This document shows, piece by piece, positions 27,166-37,754 of a stretch of DNA of 64,000 bases. The position numbers were made by a program, and so were the translations under genes. How positions within the stretch are numbered: position 1 is the stretch's first letter; every line of letters begins with the position of its first letter. This DNA comes from Shinella zoogloeoides (GTDB lineage: Bacteria > Pseudomonadota > Alphaproteobacteria > Rhizobiales > Rhizobiaceae), in the NCBI RefSeq assembly GCF_020883495.1, contig NZ_CP086610.1, positions 2,895,501-2,959,500 on the forward strand. The letters are read 5' to 3'. Below the pieces are notes generated by a model. That model did no database searches and had not been told where the DNA came from. It saw nothing but the letters and a program-made list of their open reading frames with translations.

Positions 27166-28974
27166 ATGCCGGCACGGCTGCAGTCGTTCGGCCATCTGCG
27201 CCTGCTTGACGAGGGCGGCGGCGATATCGCCTTTCCCGAGAAGGCGCTCCTCATCCTCTGCTATCTGCACGCCCGCGGCCTGCCGGACATGTCCCGGGCC
27301 GACGCGGCGGGCCTTTTCTGGGACGATGCGAACACGGCGGCGGCCTATGCCAGCCTCCGGCAGACGGTATCGCGTGTGCAGAAGCGCCAGCGGGATCTCG
27401 GCCGGACCTATCTGACCTTCACCGAAACCGGCATCGTCCTCGGACCGGACCCCATCGAGAGCGATATCGATCTGGTCCGGGAAGGTGCCGGCCTGGAGGT
27501 CCTTGCCGACCTGCTCGGCGACGAATTCCTGAAACACGTCAAGCCGGGCCAGCCCGCGCTCGCGGGCTGGGTCGCGCTGCAACGCACCGCGCATGTCGCG
27601 CTTCTTCGCCGCATCCTGCTCCAGGAAACGGCACAGGGCGGCAACAGCGCGCGGCAGGCACGCTCGGCCGCCGCGCTTCGCCTGCTGGAAGCCAATCCCG
27701 AGGACGAGGAGGTGCGCGCCGTACTGACCGGCCAGCCGGCCGCCCCCACGGCGCTCGTATCCTTCCCCCAGGCAGAAGCCGACACCGGGCTTCCCATGGA
27801 AGCCATACTCCCGCGTCAAAGCCTGCCGCGCCTCCTGTTGCTGCCGCCAGCCGCCATCAACGCATCACGCATTGCCGCACGCTTTTCCGAAGCGCTGATC
27901 GAGGACGTCACAATCGGGCTTTGCGCCCTGCGTTCGATTTCGATCATCGCCCCGCATACCGCCGCGCAGATATCGCTCCAGGCGGACCGCGCCGCCACCT
28001 ATGCGCGGCACAGGATCAGCTACATCCTGGAAACGCGCCTGCGCGACGACGGCGACCGGCACTCGCTCTTCGCCCAGCTCCTCTTCTTCGGCGGCGACGA
28101 GGTCATCTGGGCCGAGCGCTTTCCCCTGTCGGCCGAGGGGCTGGCGCGCTCGAGGCAGGTGATCGCCCGCCAGATCGCCGGCGCCATCGCAACCGAGATC
28201 GAGCGCAACGAACTGGTCCGCCGCGACTATGAGCGGGATGCCGACGCCTATCGCAGCTTCCTCATCGGCCAGGGACATCTCAAGAATCTCGACCTGCGCG
28301 ACATCCGCCGCGCCCGCAAGAGCTTCCGCGACGCCCTGCAGGTGAGCGCCGGCTTCGCGCCCGCCATGAGCGGTCTTGCCCGCAGCTTTTTCCTCGAATG
28401 GCTGGTCACGGCGAGAGGCGATGGCGACCTGCTGAGCCAGGCCCAGCACCACGCCGAGACGGCCATCCGGGCCGACGAGCACCTGCCAACCGGCTATCGC
28501 GAACTCGGTGTGGTCAAGCTCTATGCCCGCCAATTCGACGAGAGCCTGGCCTATCTCGATCGCGCCGAGGCGCTAAGCCCGCACTACGCCAATGTGATCG
28601 CCAGCCATGCCGATACACTCGTGCAGGCGTCGCGGCCGGATATCGGCCTGGAGAAGATCAAGCACGCAATCGACCTCAACCCGCTGCCGCCCGACGAATA
28701 TTTCTGGACAGCGGCCGGGGCCGCCTACGCGATCGGCAGATATGAGGAAGCGCTGGCCTATATTGCCCGGATGAAGGACAAGGAACCTGTCCACCGGCTA
28801 TCGGCCGCATGCTGGGCCATGTTGGGCGATATCCGGAAGGCCCGCCTGTTCATGCGCCGCACCTATGAAAGCAATCCCAACTTCGATCTCGAAGCCTGGA
28901 TGAAGATCATTCCCTTCAGGGAAGAGTGGCAGCGGCAGCATTATTACGAAGGCCTCAAGCGCGCCGGCTTCTGA
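27166..28974 (+). CDS. SARP/BTAD-type regulator with C-terminal TPR region
   Basis: This 602-residue protein starts with an OmpR-like winged helix of the SARP kind (LLDEGGGDIAFPEKALLILC, then ASLRQTVSRVQKRQRDLG), continues through a helical activation-like segment, and has a middle region resembling adenylate-cyclase-associated domains (ITYILETRLRDDG-like, RQVIARQIAGAIA). The C-terminal 230 residues contain TPR-like repeats (GYRELGVVKLYARQFDESLA, AAGAAYAIGRYEEALAYIA). Such BTAD-TPR regulators occur in rhizobia but few are studied. No kinase or receiver domain is present. It is six bases downstream of the PraR-like gene; heptamer direct repeats downstream of it are described separately. Confidence 0.7.
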   Translation: MPARLQSFGHLRLLDEGGGDIAFPEKALLILCYLHARGLPDMSRADAAGLFWDDANTAAAYASLRQTVSRVQKRQRDLGRTYLTFTETGIVLGPDPIESDIDLVREGAGLEVLADLLGDEFLKHVKPGQPALAGWVALQRTAHVALLRRILLQETAQGGNSARQARSAAALRLLEANPEDEEVRAVLTGQPAAPTALVSFPQAEADTGLPMEAILPRQSLPRLLLLPPAAINASRIAARFSEALIEDVTIGLCALRSISIIAPHTAAQISLQADRAATYARHRISYILETRLRDDGDRHSLFAQLLFFGGDEVIWAERFPLSAEGLARSRQVIARQIAGAIATEIERNELVRRDYERDADAYRSFLIGQGHLKNLDLRDIRRARKSFRDALQVSAGFAPAMSGLARSFFLEWLVTARGDGDLLSQAQHHAETAIRADEHLPTGYRELGVVKLYARQFDESLAYLDRAEALSPHYANVIASHADTLVQASRPDIGLEKIKHAIDLNPLPPDEYFWTAAGAAYAIGRYEEALAYIARMKDKEPVHRLSAACWAMLGDIRKARLFMRRTYESNPNFDLEAWMKIIPFREEWQRQHYYEGLKRAGF

Positions 28975-29191
28975 TGACCGGATTACATCGGAACAAGAGC
29001 TACTTTTACGTGCAATTACAATGGGAATTGGAAGCGCACCGAGACAGGCGCGCCGTAGCACATCCTCGCGGCGCTTCCGCCGGAAAATCCTGAGCGGCCG
29101 GGAATCCGGCATTCCACATCACACCCAACGGACCTGTCGCGGCAAGGCAACCGGCAACGCAGGAATCCGAGCAATTTCCCATTGCACGTGT

Positions 29192-29236
29192 GTCACGCTC
29201 AAGTCACGCGCGAAGCCGCGGAGTCACGCCTATATT
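29192..29236 (+). promoter_or_regulatory. GTCACGC direct repeats with -10-like element
   Basis: The heptamer GTCACGC occurs at 29192-29198, 29203-29209 and 29223-29229; the first two are exactly 11 bases apart, the period of SARP/OmpR binding sites. TATATT at 29231-29236 is a plausible -10 element, placing transcription start about 25 bases before the 71-residue gene. The rest of the 294-base gap 28975-29268 shows nothing else I can name. Confidence 0.45.
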
Positions 29237-29268
29237 GGAGCCGGGGCTAATGTTGTGGGGCACGAACT

Positions 29269-29484
29269 ATGAAAATCGAAACCGACGATCGGGGCAAGGA
29301 ACTGTTGGCATTGGCGCGTCTTGTCGCCTTCGCGCTGGAATCCGCGAAGTCGCTCGACGCCGAAGTCGTCGAATTCTGTCTGGACAAGGCGCTGCGGGCG
29401 GTGCTCGACCAGATCGACGACCCCGCGCGCATGACGCTGACGGCAAACGACATCACACTGATGAACCGGTCCCCCCTCTGCTGA
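29269..29484 (+). CDS. small conserved-looking hypothetical protein (71 residues)
   Basis: I do not recognise this protein. It is 71 residues, acidic and mostly helical by eye (GKELLALARLVAFALESAKS, then a helix ending AVLDQIDDPARMTL), with no signal peptide or membrane segment. GTGGGG lies nine bases before the ATG, and codon use resembles the neighbours, so I believe it is real. It stands alone behind the GTCACGC repeats and before a hairpin, suggesting its own transcription unit. Confidence 0.6.
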   Translation: MKIETDDRGKELLALARLVAFALESAKSLDAEVVEFCLDKALRAVLDQIDDPARMTLTANDITLMNRSPLC

Positions 29485-29513
29485 GCACGGGGGCCTGACA
29501 TTTTCCGCCGCCG

Positions 29514-29531
29514 GCTGCCGGAAACGGCAGC
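29514..29531 (+). terminator. possible weak terminator hairpin after the 71-residue gene
   Basis: GCTGCCG pairs with CGGCAGC around a GAAA tetraloop, 30 bases after the stop codon. The following sequence has only short T runs, so termination would be weak. The remaining bases up to 29660 show no gene. Confidence 0.35.
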
Positions 29532-29660
29532 AAGGGCTTTCCTGCCGCCGCGACAACGGATAGCGGAAAGGCATGACAGCCAAGCCGGCATCCGGGCGGA
29601 GAACGATATGAGCGAGCGCACAGGCCGGCATAGGCCCGGCGGTAGCCGGGCCATGCGCGG

Positions 29661-30098
29661 ATGAGCGCGCTTGCCGCCTATGGCGGCCTCTTCCTCGCCG
29701 CCTTCGCCGCCGCGACCATCCTGCCCGCCCAGTCGGAAGCCGTGCTCGCCGGCCTGCTGGCGGCGGGCAGCCACGCACCGGCCCTGCTGATCCTTATCGC
29801 CGGCACCGGCAATGTGCTCGGTTCGGTCGTCAACTGGCTGCTCGGGCGCGGCATCGAGCGCTTTCGCGGCGCGCGCTGGTTTCCCGTCAGCCAAAGACAG
29901 CTCGACCGGGCCGGGAGCTGGTATCGGAAATACGGCTGGTGGAGCCTGCTTTTGAGCTGGGTGCCGGTGATCGGCGATCCGCTGACGGTTGCGGCAGGCG
30001 TCATGCGCGAGCCGTTCGCCCGCTTCCTGCTCGTCGTTTCCATCGCCAAGTTCGGCCGTTACATCGTCCTTGCCGCCCTTGTCCTCTCCTGGACTTGA
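29661..30098 (+). CDS. YqaA/DedA-type inner-membrane protein
   Basis: A 145-residue membrane protein with a SNARE-associated/DedA-like core: AAYGGLFLAAFAAATILPAQ, then GTGNVLGSVVNWLLGRG and a conserved amphipathic re-entrant region WSLLLSWVPVIGDPLTVAAG. This is the short YqaA branch of the DedA superfamily; the larger superfamily is linked to lipid carrier flipping and membrane homeostasis, but YqaA itself lacks an assigned function. It precedes the ECF sigma gene by 54 bases. Confidence 0.8.
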   Translation: MSALAAYGGLFLAAFAAATILPAQSEAVLAGLLAAGSHAPALLILIAGTGNVLGSVVNWLLGRGIERFRGARWFPVSQRQLDRAGSWYRKYGWWSLLLSWVPVIGDPLTVAAGVMREPFARFLLVVSIAKFGRYIVLAALVLSWT

Positions 30099-30152
30099 AA
30101 TTTTTTCCGGCCGCGATGGAATGCGCGCCGCCCGGCTCTCGTATACTGGGGC

Positions 30153-30698
30153 ATGAACGCAAAGACACCCGGCTTCAACGTGATCGGACAGCTTGCGGCG
30201 CTGAGGCGCTACGCCCTGTCGCTCGTCCGCAATCCGGACGAGGCCGAGGATCTGGTGCATGACGCGCTGGTGAAAGCCTATGAGCGGCAATCGACCTTCC
30301 GCACCGGCGCGAATGTGCGCAACTGGCTGATGTCGATCCTGCACAACGCCCATATCGACCGCCTGCGCCAGCGCCGCTCCCAGGAGCGCCGCCACGACGC
30401 GGCGGCCGAGATCGCCGAGACGGCGATTGCCGCCAACCAGGACCATTCGGTGCGCCTGACGCAGCTTCGCAACGCCTTCTTCGACCTGCCGGAAGAGCAG
30501 CGCGCAGCGCTGCATCTCGTCGCCATCGAGGAGCTTTCCTATCAGGAAGCGGCCGAAGCACTCGGCATTCCGGTCGGCACGCTGATGTCGCGCGTCGCCC
30601 GCGCCCGCCAGCGGCTGCGAACCTTCGAACAGGGCGGCAATGCCGCGCCCGTCACCCATCTCAAGATTGTCGGAGGCACCGGCGATGACAAGCAATGA
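30153..30698 (+). CDS. ECF-type RNA polymerase sigma factor
   Basis: This 181-residue protein has sigma region 2 (RRYALSLVRNPDEAEDLVHD, RTGANVRNWLMSILHNAHID) and region 4 (FDLPEEQRAALHLVAIEELS, ALGIPVGTLMSRVARARQRL). It redirects RNA polymerase to a stress regulon. The downstream gene overlaps it by 14 bases and encodes a single-pass membrane protein that is probably its anti-sigma factor. No PhyR/NepR genes are adjacent, so it is not obviously the general stress sigma EcfG. Confidence 0.92.
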   Translation: MNAKTPGFNVIGQLAALRRYALSLVRNPDEAEDLVHDALVKAYERQSTFRTGANVRNWLMSILHNAHIDRLRQRRSQERRHDAAAEIAETAIAANQDHSVRLTQLRNAFFDLPEEQRAALHLVAIEELSYQEAAEALGIPVGTLMSRVARARQRLRTFEQGGNAAPVTHLKIVGGTGDDKQ

Positions 30699-31458
30699 CC
30701 CCATCCTCGAAACCGACCTCAACGCCTATGTCGACGAGCAGCTGGCCGTCGGCCGGCGCATCGAGGTGGAGGCCTATCTTTCGGAGCGGCCGGACGTCGC
30801 CGCGCAGGTCATGCAGGACCTGCGCGTGCGCGACGAACTGCGGCTTGCGCTTGCCGACCACCGCACTGTGACGCGGCAGGAGACGCGGGAAGCCGCGCGC
30901 CTGCTGGAACGCTCGCTTTCGCGCCGCCGCATCTTCTCGCTCTTCCGCCGCGCCGCGACCATCGCGCTCTTCGTCGCGGCCGGCTGGACGGCCCATGCCG
31001 TGCTCGGCCCCTTCGGTGCGACGGAGGTCGTGGCCTCCACGCCGCCGCCGGCCTTCGTGGAAGAGGCCGTGCGCGCGCACCGCACCACGCTGCTGCGCGA
31101 CAGCATGACCTCTCAGCCGGAAACCGAGACTTTCGACCCGGCCGAAATCCGCTCCGCGACGGCCATCGTGCTGCCGGACCTGCCGAAGGGATGGAGCGTC
31201 ATCGACACGCAGGTCTTCCCCTCCGCCTATGGCCCGAGCGTCGAACTGGTGCTTGAACCCGTGAAGGGTGAGCGCCTGTCGCTCTTTGCCGTGCGGCCCG
31301 GCTCCTTCGCCGTGCAGCACGCCCTCGTCTTCCACGCCGACAATGCCCGTGCCGCCTACTGGCAGATCGGCGATGTCGCCTATGCGCTGGTGTCGGAAAG
31401 CCGCAAGGCCGACGACCTGGCGGACACCGCGCGGGACCTTTCCCGCACGCTCTACTGA
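30685..31458 (+). CDS. putative membrane anti-sigma factor
   Basis: A 257-residue protein with an N-terminal cytoplasmic part (DLNAYVDEQLAVGRRIEVEA), one membrane segment near residues 89-105 (TIALFVAAGWTAHAVLG) and a periplasmic C-terminal domain ending in GDVAYALVSES. The size and topology fit transmembrane anti-sigma factors. The HxxxCxxC zinc motif of ZAS-type anti-sigmas is missing, so release is not by zinc-thiol chemistry of that type. ATG 30685 has CGGAGG eight bases upstream and overlaps the sigma gene, giving coupled synthesis. Confidence 0.82.
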   Translation: MTSNDPILETDLNAYVDEQLAVGRRIEVEAYLSERPDVAAQVMQDLRVRDELRLALADHRTVTRQETREAARLLERSLSRRRIFSLFRRAATIALFVAAGWTAHAVLGPFGATEVVASTPPPAFVEEAVRAHRTTLLRDSMTSQPETETFDPAEIRSATAIVLPDLPKGWSVIDTQVFPSAYGPSVELVLEPVKGERLSLFAVRPGSFAVQHALVFHADNARAAYWQIGDVAYALVSESRKADDLADTARDLSRTLY

Positions 31459-31488
31459 TCAACCGCTTCCAGACCGAAGGAGATTTCC

Positions 31489-32205
31489 ATGGAACCCGTA
31501 CAACAGCGTTTCGGCTACGGCGCGCAGGCGCAGTCGGCCGCCCTCTTCGACGAGGGCCTGCGCCAGCACATGCTGCGCGTCTACAACTACATGGGCGCCG
31601 GCCTCGTCATCACCGGCCTCATCGCCTTCATCGTCGGCTCGACGCCGGCCCTCTACGTGCCGATCTTCTCCTCGCCGCTGAAGTGGGTGGTGATGCTTGC
31701 GCCGCTCGCCTTCGTCTTCTTCTTCTCGTTCAAGATCCAGACGATGTCGGCCAGCACCGCGCAGATGACCTTCTGGGTCTTCTGCGCCGTCATGGGCCTG
31801 TCGCTCGCCTCGGTGTTCCTCGTCTTCACCGGCATGAGCATCGCCCGCACCTTCTTCATCGCCGCCACCATGTTCGGCGCGACGAGCCTCTACGGCTATG
31901 TGACGAAGCGTGACCTCTCCAAGTTCGGCTCGTTCCTGATGATGGGCCTCATCGGCGTCGTCATCGCCTCCATCGTCAACATCTTCCTCGGCTCCAGCGC
32001 CCTGCAGTTCGCCATCTCGGTGATCGGCATCGTCGTCTTCGTCGGTCTCACCGCCTGGGACACGCAGAACATCAAGGAGCAGTATGCGGAAAATATCGGC
32101 CACGAGTCGCAGCAGAAGATGGCCGTGTTCGGCGCGCTGTCGCTCTATCTCAACTTCGTCAACATCTTCCAGCTTCTGCTGAATTTCACGGGCGAACGCG
32201 AGTAG
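31489..32205 (+). CDS. Bax inhibitor-1/YccA family membrane protein
   Basis: A 238-residue protein with seven hydrophobic helices after a short soluble head (QQRFGYGAQAQSAALFDEGL). The family's acidic C-terminal region is visible in VGLTAWDTQNIKEQY. Bacterial BI-1 homologues are pH-sensitive calcium-leak channels or protease regulators such as YccA. A very good ribosome-binding site (GAAGGAGA) precedes ATG 31489. It lies 30 bases after the anti-sigma gene and is followed by a strong terminator, so the sigma, anti-sigma and BI-1 genes may share a transcript. Confidence 0.9.
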   Translation: MEPVQQRFGYGAQAQSAALFDEGLRQHMLRVYNYMGAGLVITGLIAFIVGSTPALYVPIFSSPLKWVVMLAPLAFVFFFSFKIQTMSASTAQMTFWVFCAVMGLSLASVFLVFTGMSIARTFFIAATMFGATSLYGYVTKRDLSKFGSFLMMGLIGVVIASIVNIFLGSSALQFAISVIGIVVFVGLTAWDTQNIKEQYAENIGHESQQKMAVFGALSLYLNFVNIFQLLLNFTGERE

Positions 32206-32228
32206 TTTTCGCAAGCGATTTCAAAGGG

Positions 32229-32257
32229 AACGGCGGGCAATATCCCGCCGTTTTCTT
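32229..32257 (+). terminator. intrinsic terminator after the BI-1 gene
   Basis: AACGGCGGG pairs with CCCGCCGTT around a CAATAT loop and is followed by TTTTCTT. It separates the BI-1 unit from the thiamin operon. Confidence 0.85.
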
Positions 32258-32308
32258 CTGTACGCATCGCAATAAAACGTAAGAATTCACTTACATAAAT
32301 TACCCCCG

Positions 32309-32337
32309 TTGACAAATCTCCCCGCAGCGTCTTTGCT
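32309..32337 (+). promoter_or_regulatory. putative promoter of the thiamin operon
   Basis: TTGACA at 32309-32314 is a perfect -35 element; TTTGCT 17 bases later at 32332-32337 is a weak -10. Transcription would begin at about 32344, immediately before the riboswitch, which supports the placement. Confidence 0.45.
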
Positions 32338-32346
32338 TGAGACATT

Positions 32347-34359
<2,013 letters not shown>

Positions 34360-34361
34360 CC

Positions 34362-35336
34362 ATGCGCATCCTCGTCAAGGGCGCCGGCGTCGCCGGCCTT
34401 GCCACCGCCTGGCAACTCTACCGCCATGGCTTCGATGTCACGATCACGGACCGCGCAGAAAGGGTGGCGAGCGGCGCGTCCGGCCTTGCCGGCGGCATGC
34501 TCGCCCCGTGGTGCGAGCGGGAAAGCGCCGAGGAGCCGGTGCTGACGCTCGGCCGCACGGCTGCCGACTGGTGGGAAGCAGCCCTGCCCGGCCATGTGCA
34601 TCGCAAGGGCACGCTGATCGTCGCCGCCGGCCGCGACGCCGGCGAACTCGACCGCTTCGCCGGCCGGACAAGCGGCTGGGAATGGCTGGACGCGGAAAGC
34701 ATCGCCGCGCTGGAACCGGACCTTTCGGGACGGTTCCAGAAGGCGCTGTTCTTCCGGCAGGAAGCCCATCTCGATCCGCGCCTCGCCCTTTCCGCCCTCG
34801 CCGCCGGGCTGGAGGAGGCGCGCATGCGCTTCCTTCTCGGCGTCAGGGACAAGGGCGGCTATGACAGGGTGATCGACTGCACCGGCGCGGCGCGTATCGG
34901 CCATCTGCCGATGCTTCGGGGCGTTCGCGGCGAAATGCTCACCCTCGAAACCGGCGAAATCCGCCTGTCCCGCCCCGTCCGCCTGCTGCATCCCCGCCAC
35001 CCGCTCTACATCGTGCCGCGGGAGGGCAATCGCTTCATGGTCGGCGCGACCATGATCGAAAGCGACGACGACGGCCCCGTTACTGCCCGCTCGCTGATGG
35101 AACTGCTGAACGCCACCTATGCCCTGCACCCGGCCTTCGGCGAGGCTCGGCTTGTCGAGACCGGCGCGGGCCTGCGCCCCGCCTATCCCGACAACCTGCC
35201 GCGCGTGACGGAGGACGGCGACACCATCCATGTCAACGGCCTCTACCGCCACGGCTTCCTGCTCGCCCCCGCCATGGCGGGAGAGGTCGCCCGCATCCTC
35301 CTGCGCCAGCGGCAGCCGGAAAGGAAAGCCTCATGA
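34362..35336 (+). CDS. thiO: glycine oxidase ThiO
   Basis: A 324-residue FAD-dependent amine oxidase (DAO family) that makes the dehydroglycine needed for thiazole synthesis. The FAD motif VKGAGVAGLATAWQLY, the segment ASGLAGGMLAPWCE and the C-terminal YRHGFLLAPAMAG are visible. ATG 34362 is preferred over ATG 34356 because GGAG lies eight bases before it. It starts just after thiC and overlaps thiS by four bases. Confidence 0.92.
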   Translation: MRILVKGAGVAGLATAWQLYRHGFDVTITDRAERVASGASGLAGGMLAPWCERESAEEPVLTLGRTAADWWEAALPGHVHRKGTLIVAAGRDAGELDRFAGRTSGWEWLDAESIAALEPDLSGRFQKALFFRQEAHLDPRLALSALAAGLEEARMRFLLGVRDKGGYDRVIDCTGAARIGHLPMLRGVRGEMLTLETGEIRLSRPVRLLHPRHPLYIVPREGNRFMVGATMIESDDDGPVTARSLMELLNATYALHPAFGEARLVETGAGLRPAYPDNLPRVTEDGDTIHVNGLYRHGFLLAPAMAGEVARILLRQRQPERKAS

Positions 35337-35530
35337 CCTTCATCATCAATGGCGAGGAACAGGAGGTCGCCGCCGCAACGCTCGCCGACCTGCTGGCCGC
35401 GCTCGACTATGACGGCGACTGGCTGGCGACGGCCGTCAACGGCGAACTGGTGCATCGCGAGGACCGCGACGCCTTCGCGCTCGGCGCGCGCGACCGCATC
35501 GAAATCCTTTCGCCCATGCAGGGAGGCTGA
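35333..35530 (+). CDS. thiS: sulfur-carrier protein ThiS
   Basis: A 65-residue ubiquitin-like protein ending in the obligatory Gly-Gly (SPMQGG), whose C-terminal thiocarboxylate donates sulfur to the thiazole ring. The beta-grasp pattern is visible in [10 protein letters not shown] and [11 protein letters not shown]. It overlaps thiO by four bases and precedes thiG by one base. No thiF adenylyltransferase gene is in the window. Confidence 0.95.
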   Translation: MTFIINGEEQEVAAATLADLLAALDYDGDWLATAVNGELVHREDRDAFALGARDRIEILSPMQGG

Positions 35531-35531
35531 C

Positions 35532-36305
35532 ATGCTGAAACTTTACGACGTCGAAGTCGGCTGCCGCCTGCTGCTCGGCACCGCGCGCTATCCTTCCCCG
35601 GCCATTCTCGCGGATGCGGTGCGGCGCTCGAAGACGGAGATCGTCACGGTCTCGCTGCGCCGGGAAAGTGCGGGCGGCAAGGCGGGCGGCGCGTTCTTCG
35701 AGATGATCCGGGACCTCGGCGTGCGCATCCTGCCCAACACCGCCGGCTGCCACAGCGTCAAGGAAGCCGTGCTGACGGCGAAGATGGCGCGCGAGGTTTT
35801 CCGCACCGACTGGATCAAGCTGGAGGTGATCGGCCATCACGACACGCTCCAGCCCGACGTCTTCGGCCTCGTCGAGGCAGCCCGCATCCTCACCGGCGAG
35901 GGTTTCCAGGTCTTCCCCTATACAACCGACGACCTCGTCGTGGCGGAACGGCTGCTGGAGGCGGGATGCCGCGTGCTGATGCCCTGGTGCGCGCCGATCG
36001 GCTCGGCCATGGGGCCGATCAACCCGATGGCGCTGCGCACCTTCCGCACCCACTTCCCCGAAATCCCGCTGATCGTCGACGCAGGTATCGGCCGTCCCTC
36101 GCATACCGCAAGCGTCATGGAACTCGGCTACGACGCCGTGCTGCTCAACACCGCCGTCGCCGGGGCCGGCGACCCTGCCTCCATGGCGGAAGCCTTCGCC
36201 CATGCCATCGAGGCGGGCCGCATGGCGCACCGCGCCGTGCCATTGGAGCCGCGCGACATGGCCGTTCCCTCCACCCCCGTCATCGGAAAGGCCGTCTTTT
36301 CATGA
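35532..36305 (+). CDS. thiG: thiazole synthase ThiG
   Basis: This 257-residue TIM-barrel enzyme builds the thiamin thiazole from deoxyxylulose phosphate, dehydroglycine and ThiS thiocarboxylate. The Schiff-base lysine is Lys96 in DWIKLEVIG, and [15 protein letters not shown] and DAGIGRPSH are conserved. ATG 35532 follows GGGAGG, whereas the longer open frame from 35349 would overlap thiS. It overlaps thiE by four bases. Confidence 0.95.
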   Translation: MLKLYDVEVGCRLLLGTARYPSPAILADAVRRSKTEIVTVSLRRESAGGKAGGAFFEMIRDLGVRILPNTAGCHSVKEAVLTAKMAREVFRTDWIKLEVIGHHDTLQPDVFGLVEAARILTGEGFQVFPYTTDDLVVAERLLEAGCRVLMPWCAPIGSAMGPINPMALRTFRTHFPEIPLIVDAGIGRPSHTASVMELGYDAVLLNTAVAGAGDPASMAEAFAHAIEAGRMAHRAVPLEPRDMAVPSTPVIGKAVFS

Positions 36306-36907
36306 AGCTCGATCCCTTCTATCTCATCGTCGACAGCGCCGGCTGGATCGAACGGCTCGTACCTCTCGGCGTGAAACTCGTGCAGCTTCGCATGAAGGAC
36401 CTGCCGGAAGACCGGCTGCGCGCGGAAATCCGCCGGGCGAAAGCCGTCTGCGCCGAGCACGGCTGCCAGCTCATCGTCAACGATTACTGGCGGTTCGCCA
36501 TCGAGGAGGGCTGCGACTTCGTGCATCTCGGGCAGGAGGACCTCGCCGTTGCCGATGTGCCGGCGATCCGCGCCGCCGGCATGAAGCTCGGCCTCTCCAC
36601 CCATGACGAGACGGAGCTGGAAACGGCGCTCGCCGTAACGCCGGATTACGTGGCGCTCGGCCCCGTCTGGCCGACGATCCTGAAGAGGATGAAATGGGCC
36701 CCGCAGGGTGTCGAGCGACTGGGTATCTGGAAAGCGCGCATCGCCCCGCTTCCCCTCGTCGCCATCGGCGGCCTCAACCCGGAGCGCCTGCCGGCCGTCT
36801 TCGAGAACGGCGCGGATAGCGCCGCCGTCGTGACCGACATCACGTTGAACGCCGACCCCGAGGCGCGCACCCGCGAATGGATCTCCCATACGGCGCGCTG
36901 GCGATAG
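36302..36907 (+). CDS. thiE: thiamin phosphate synthase ThiE
   Basis: The 201-residue TIM-barrel protein should join HMP pyrophosphate and thiazole phosphate. It shows [43 protein letters not shown] and AIGGLNPE, all ThiE landmarks, although LRMKD and VWPT replace the more usual LREK and FPTxTK. It closes the operon and is convergent with the amidohydrolase two bases away. HMP-P kinase (ThiD) is not in the window. Confidence 0.9.
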   Translation: MKLDPFYLIVDSAGWIERLVPLGVKLVQLRMKDLPEDRLRAEIRRAKAVCAEHGCQLIVNDYWRFAIEEGCDFVHLGQEDLAVADVPAIRAAGMKLGLSTHDETELETALAVTPDYVALGPVWPTILKRMKWAPQGVERLGIWKARIAPLPLVAIGGLNPERLPAVFENGADSAAVVTDITLNADPEARTREWISHTARWR

Positions 36908-36908
36908 A

Positions 36909-37754
36909 TCAGGCTTTCGGCGCGATCTTCCAGAGCCGCCAGGCATTCTCGGAGAAGACGCGCCGCTTGTCCTCAAGGCTGACGCCGGACAGCAACGCCT
37001 GGGTCGCGCCGATCCAGGTGGAAAGGCCACCGCCGAGCGTGCAGACCGGCCAGTCGCTGCCCCAGACCATGCGCTCGAAGCCGAAACATGCCGCGACATG
37101 GCCGAAATATGGCTTCAGGTCCTCCAGCGTCCAGTCGTCCGCGCCATAGGCGGGAATGCCGGACAGCTTGACCGTGACATTCGGCCGGCGGGCGATCTCC
37201 GCAACCGGCCCCTTCCACAAGTCGAAGCCGCCGCCCTTGATATCCGGCACGCCGCAATGGTCGAGCACGAAGGAAACATCGGGAGCAAGATCGGCGAGCG
37301 CAATCGCCTTCCCGATCTGGTGCGGCAGAACGCAGAGGTCGAAATTGAGGCCGGTGCCGGCCAGTCGGCTGATATTCTCCCGGAACAGCGCGCCTTCGGA
37401 AACATCGTCCGGCACCACATGCAGGACGCGACGGAAGCCGCACACGAAAGGATCGGCGAGCACCCGCTCCAGATAGGCGGGAAAATCCGGCTCTTCCGGC
37501 CGGCAGGCGGCAATGGCCCCGACGAGCAGGCTCCCCGCTTCCCCGGCCAGCGCCTCGACCATCGCCGTCTCTCGCGCAATATCCGCCTCCGCGACATCCA
37601 CTTCCATATGCAGCGCCGCGACGATGCCGAGCCGGCGCGCCTCCCGCGCATAGGCCGCATGGGTGAAATCGGCGTCGAGCGGCGGGACATTCGCCAGCCA
37701 GGGATAGGACAGCCGGTCCCGGTAGATGAGGTGCAGATGCGTATCGACGATCAT
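36909..37754 (-). CDS. amidohydrolase-2 family protein (probable L-fuconolactonase-like lactonase)
   Basis: A 281-residue TIM-barrel hydrolase with the metal motif VDTHLHL at the N-terminus, FVLDHCGVPD in the middle and the late-barrel WGSDWPVC. This is the COG3618 group, which includes L-fuconolactone and L-rhamnono-lactone hydrolases. It is translated from an ATG overlapping the iclR stop and is divergent, with iclR, from the L-fuconate dehydratase gene. The context supports hydrolysis of L-fucono-1,5-lactone before dehydration. Confidence 0.82.
   Translation of the reverse strand: MIVDTHLHLIYRDRLSYPWLANVPPLDADFTHAAYAREARRLGIVAALHMEVDVAEADIARETAMVEALAGEAGSLLVGAIAACRPEEPDFPAYLERVLADPFVCGFRRVLHVVPDDVSEGALFRENISRLAGTGLNFDLCVLPHQIGKAIALADLAPDVSFVLDHCGVPDIKGGGFDLWKGPVAEIARRPNVTVKLSGIPAYGADDWTLEDLKPYFGHVAACFGFERMVWGSDWPVCTLGGGLSTWIGATQALLSGVSLEDKRRVFSENAWRLWKIAPKA

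Noticed and set aside
29021..29272. An 83-codon open frame upstream of the 71-residue gene
   Set aside because: Arg/Ser-rich composition, no clear ribosome-binding site, and it covers the promoter-like repeats.
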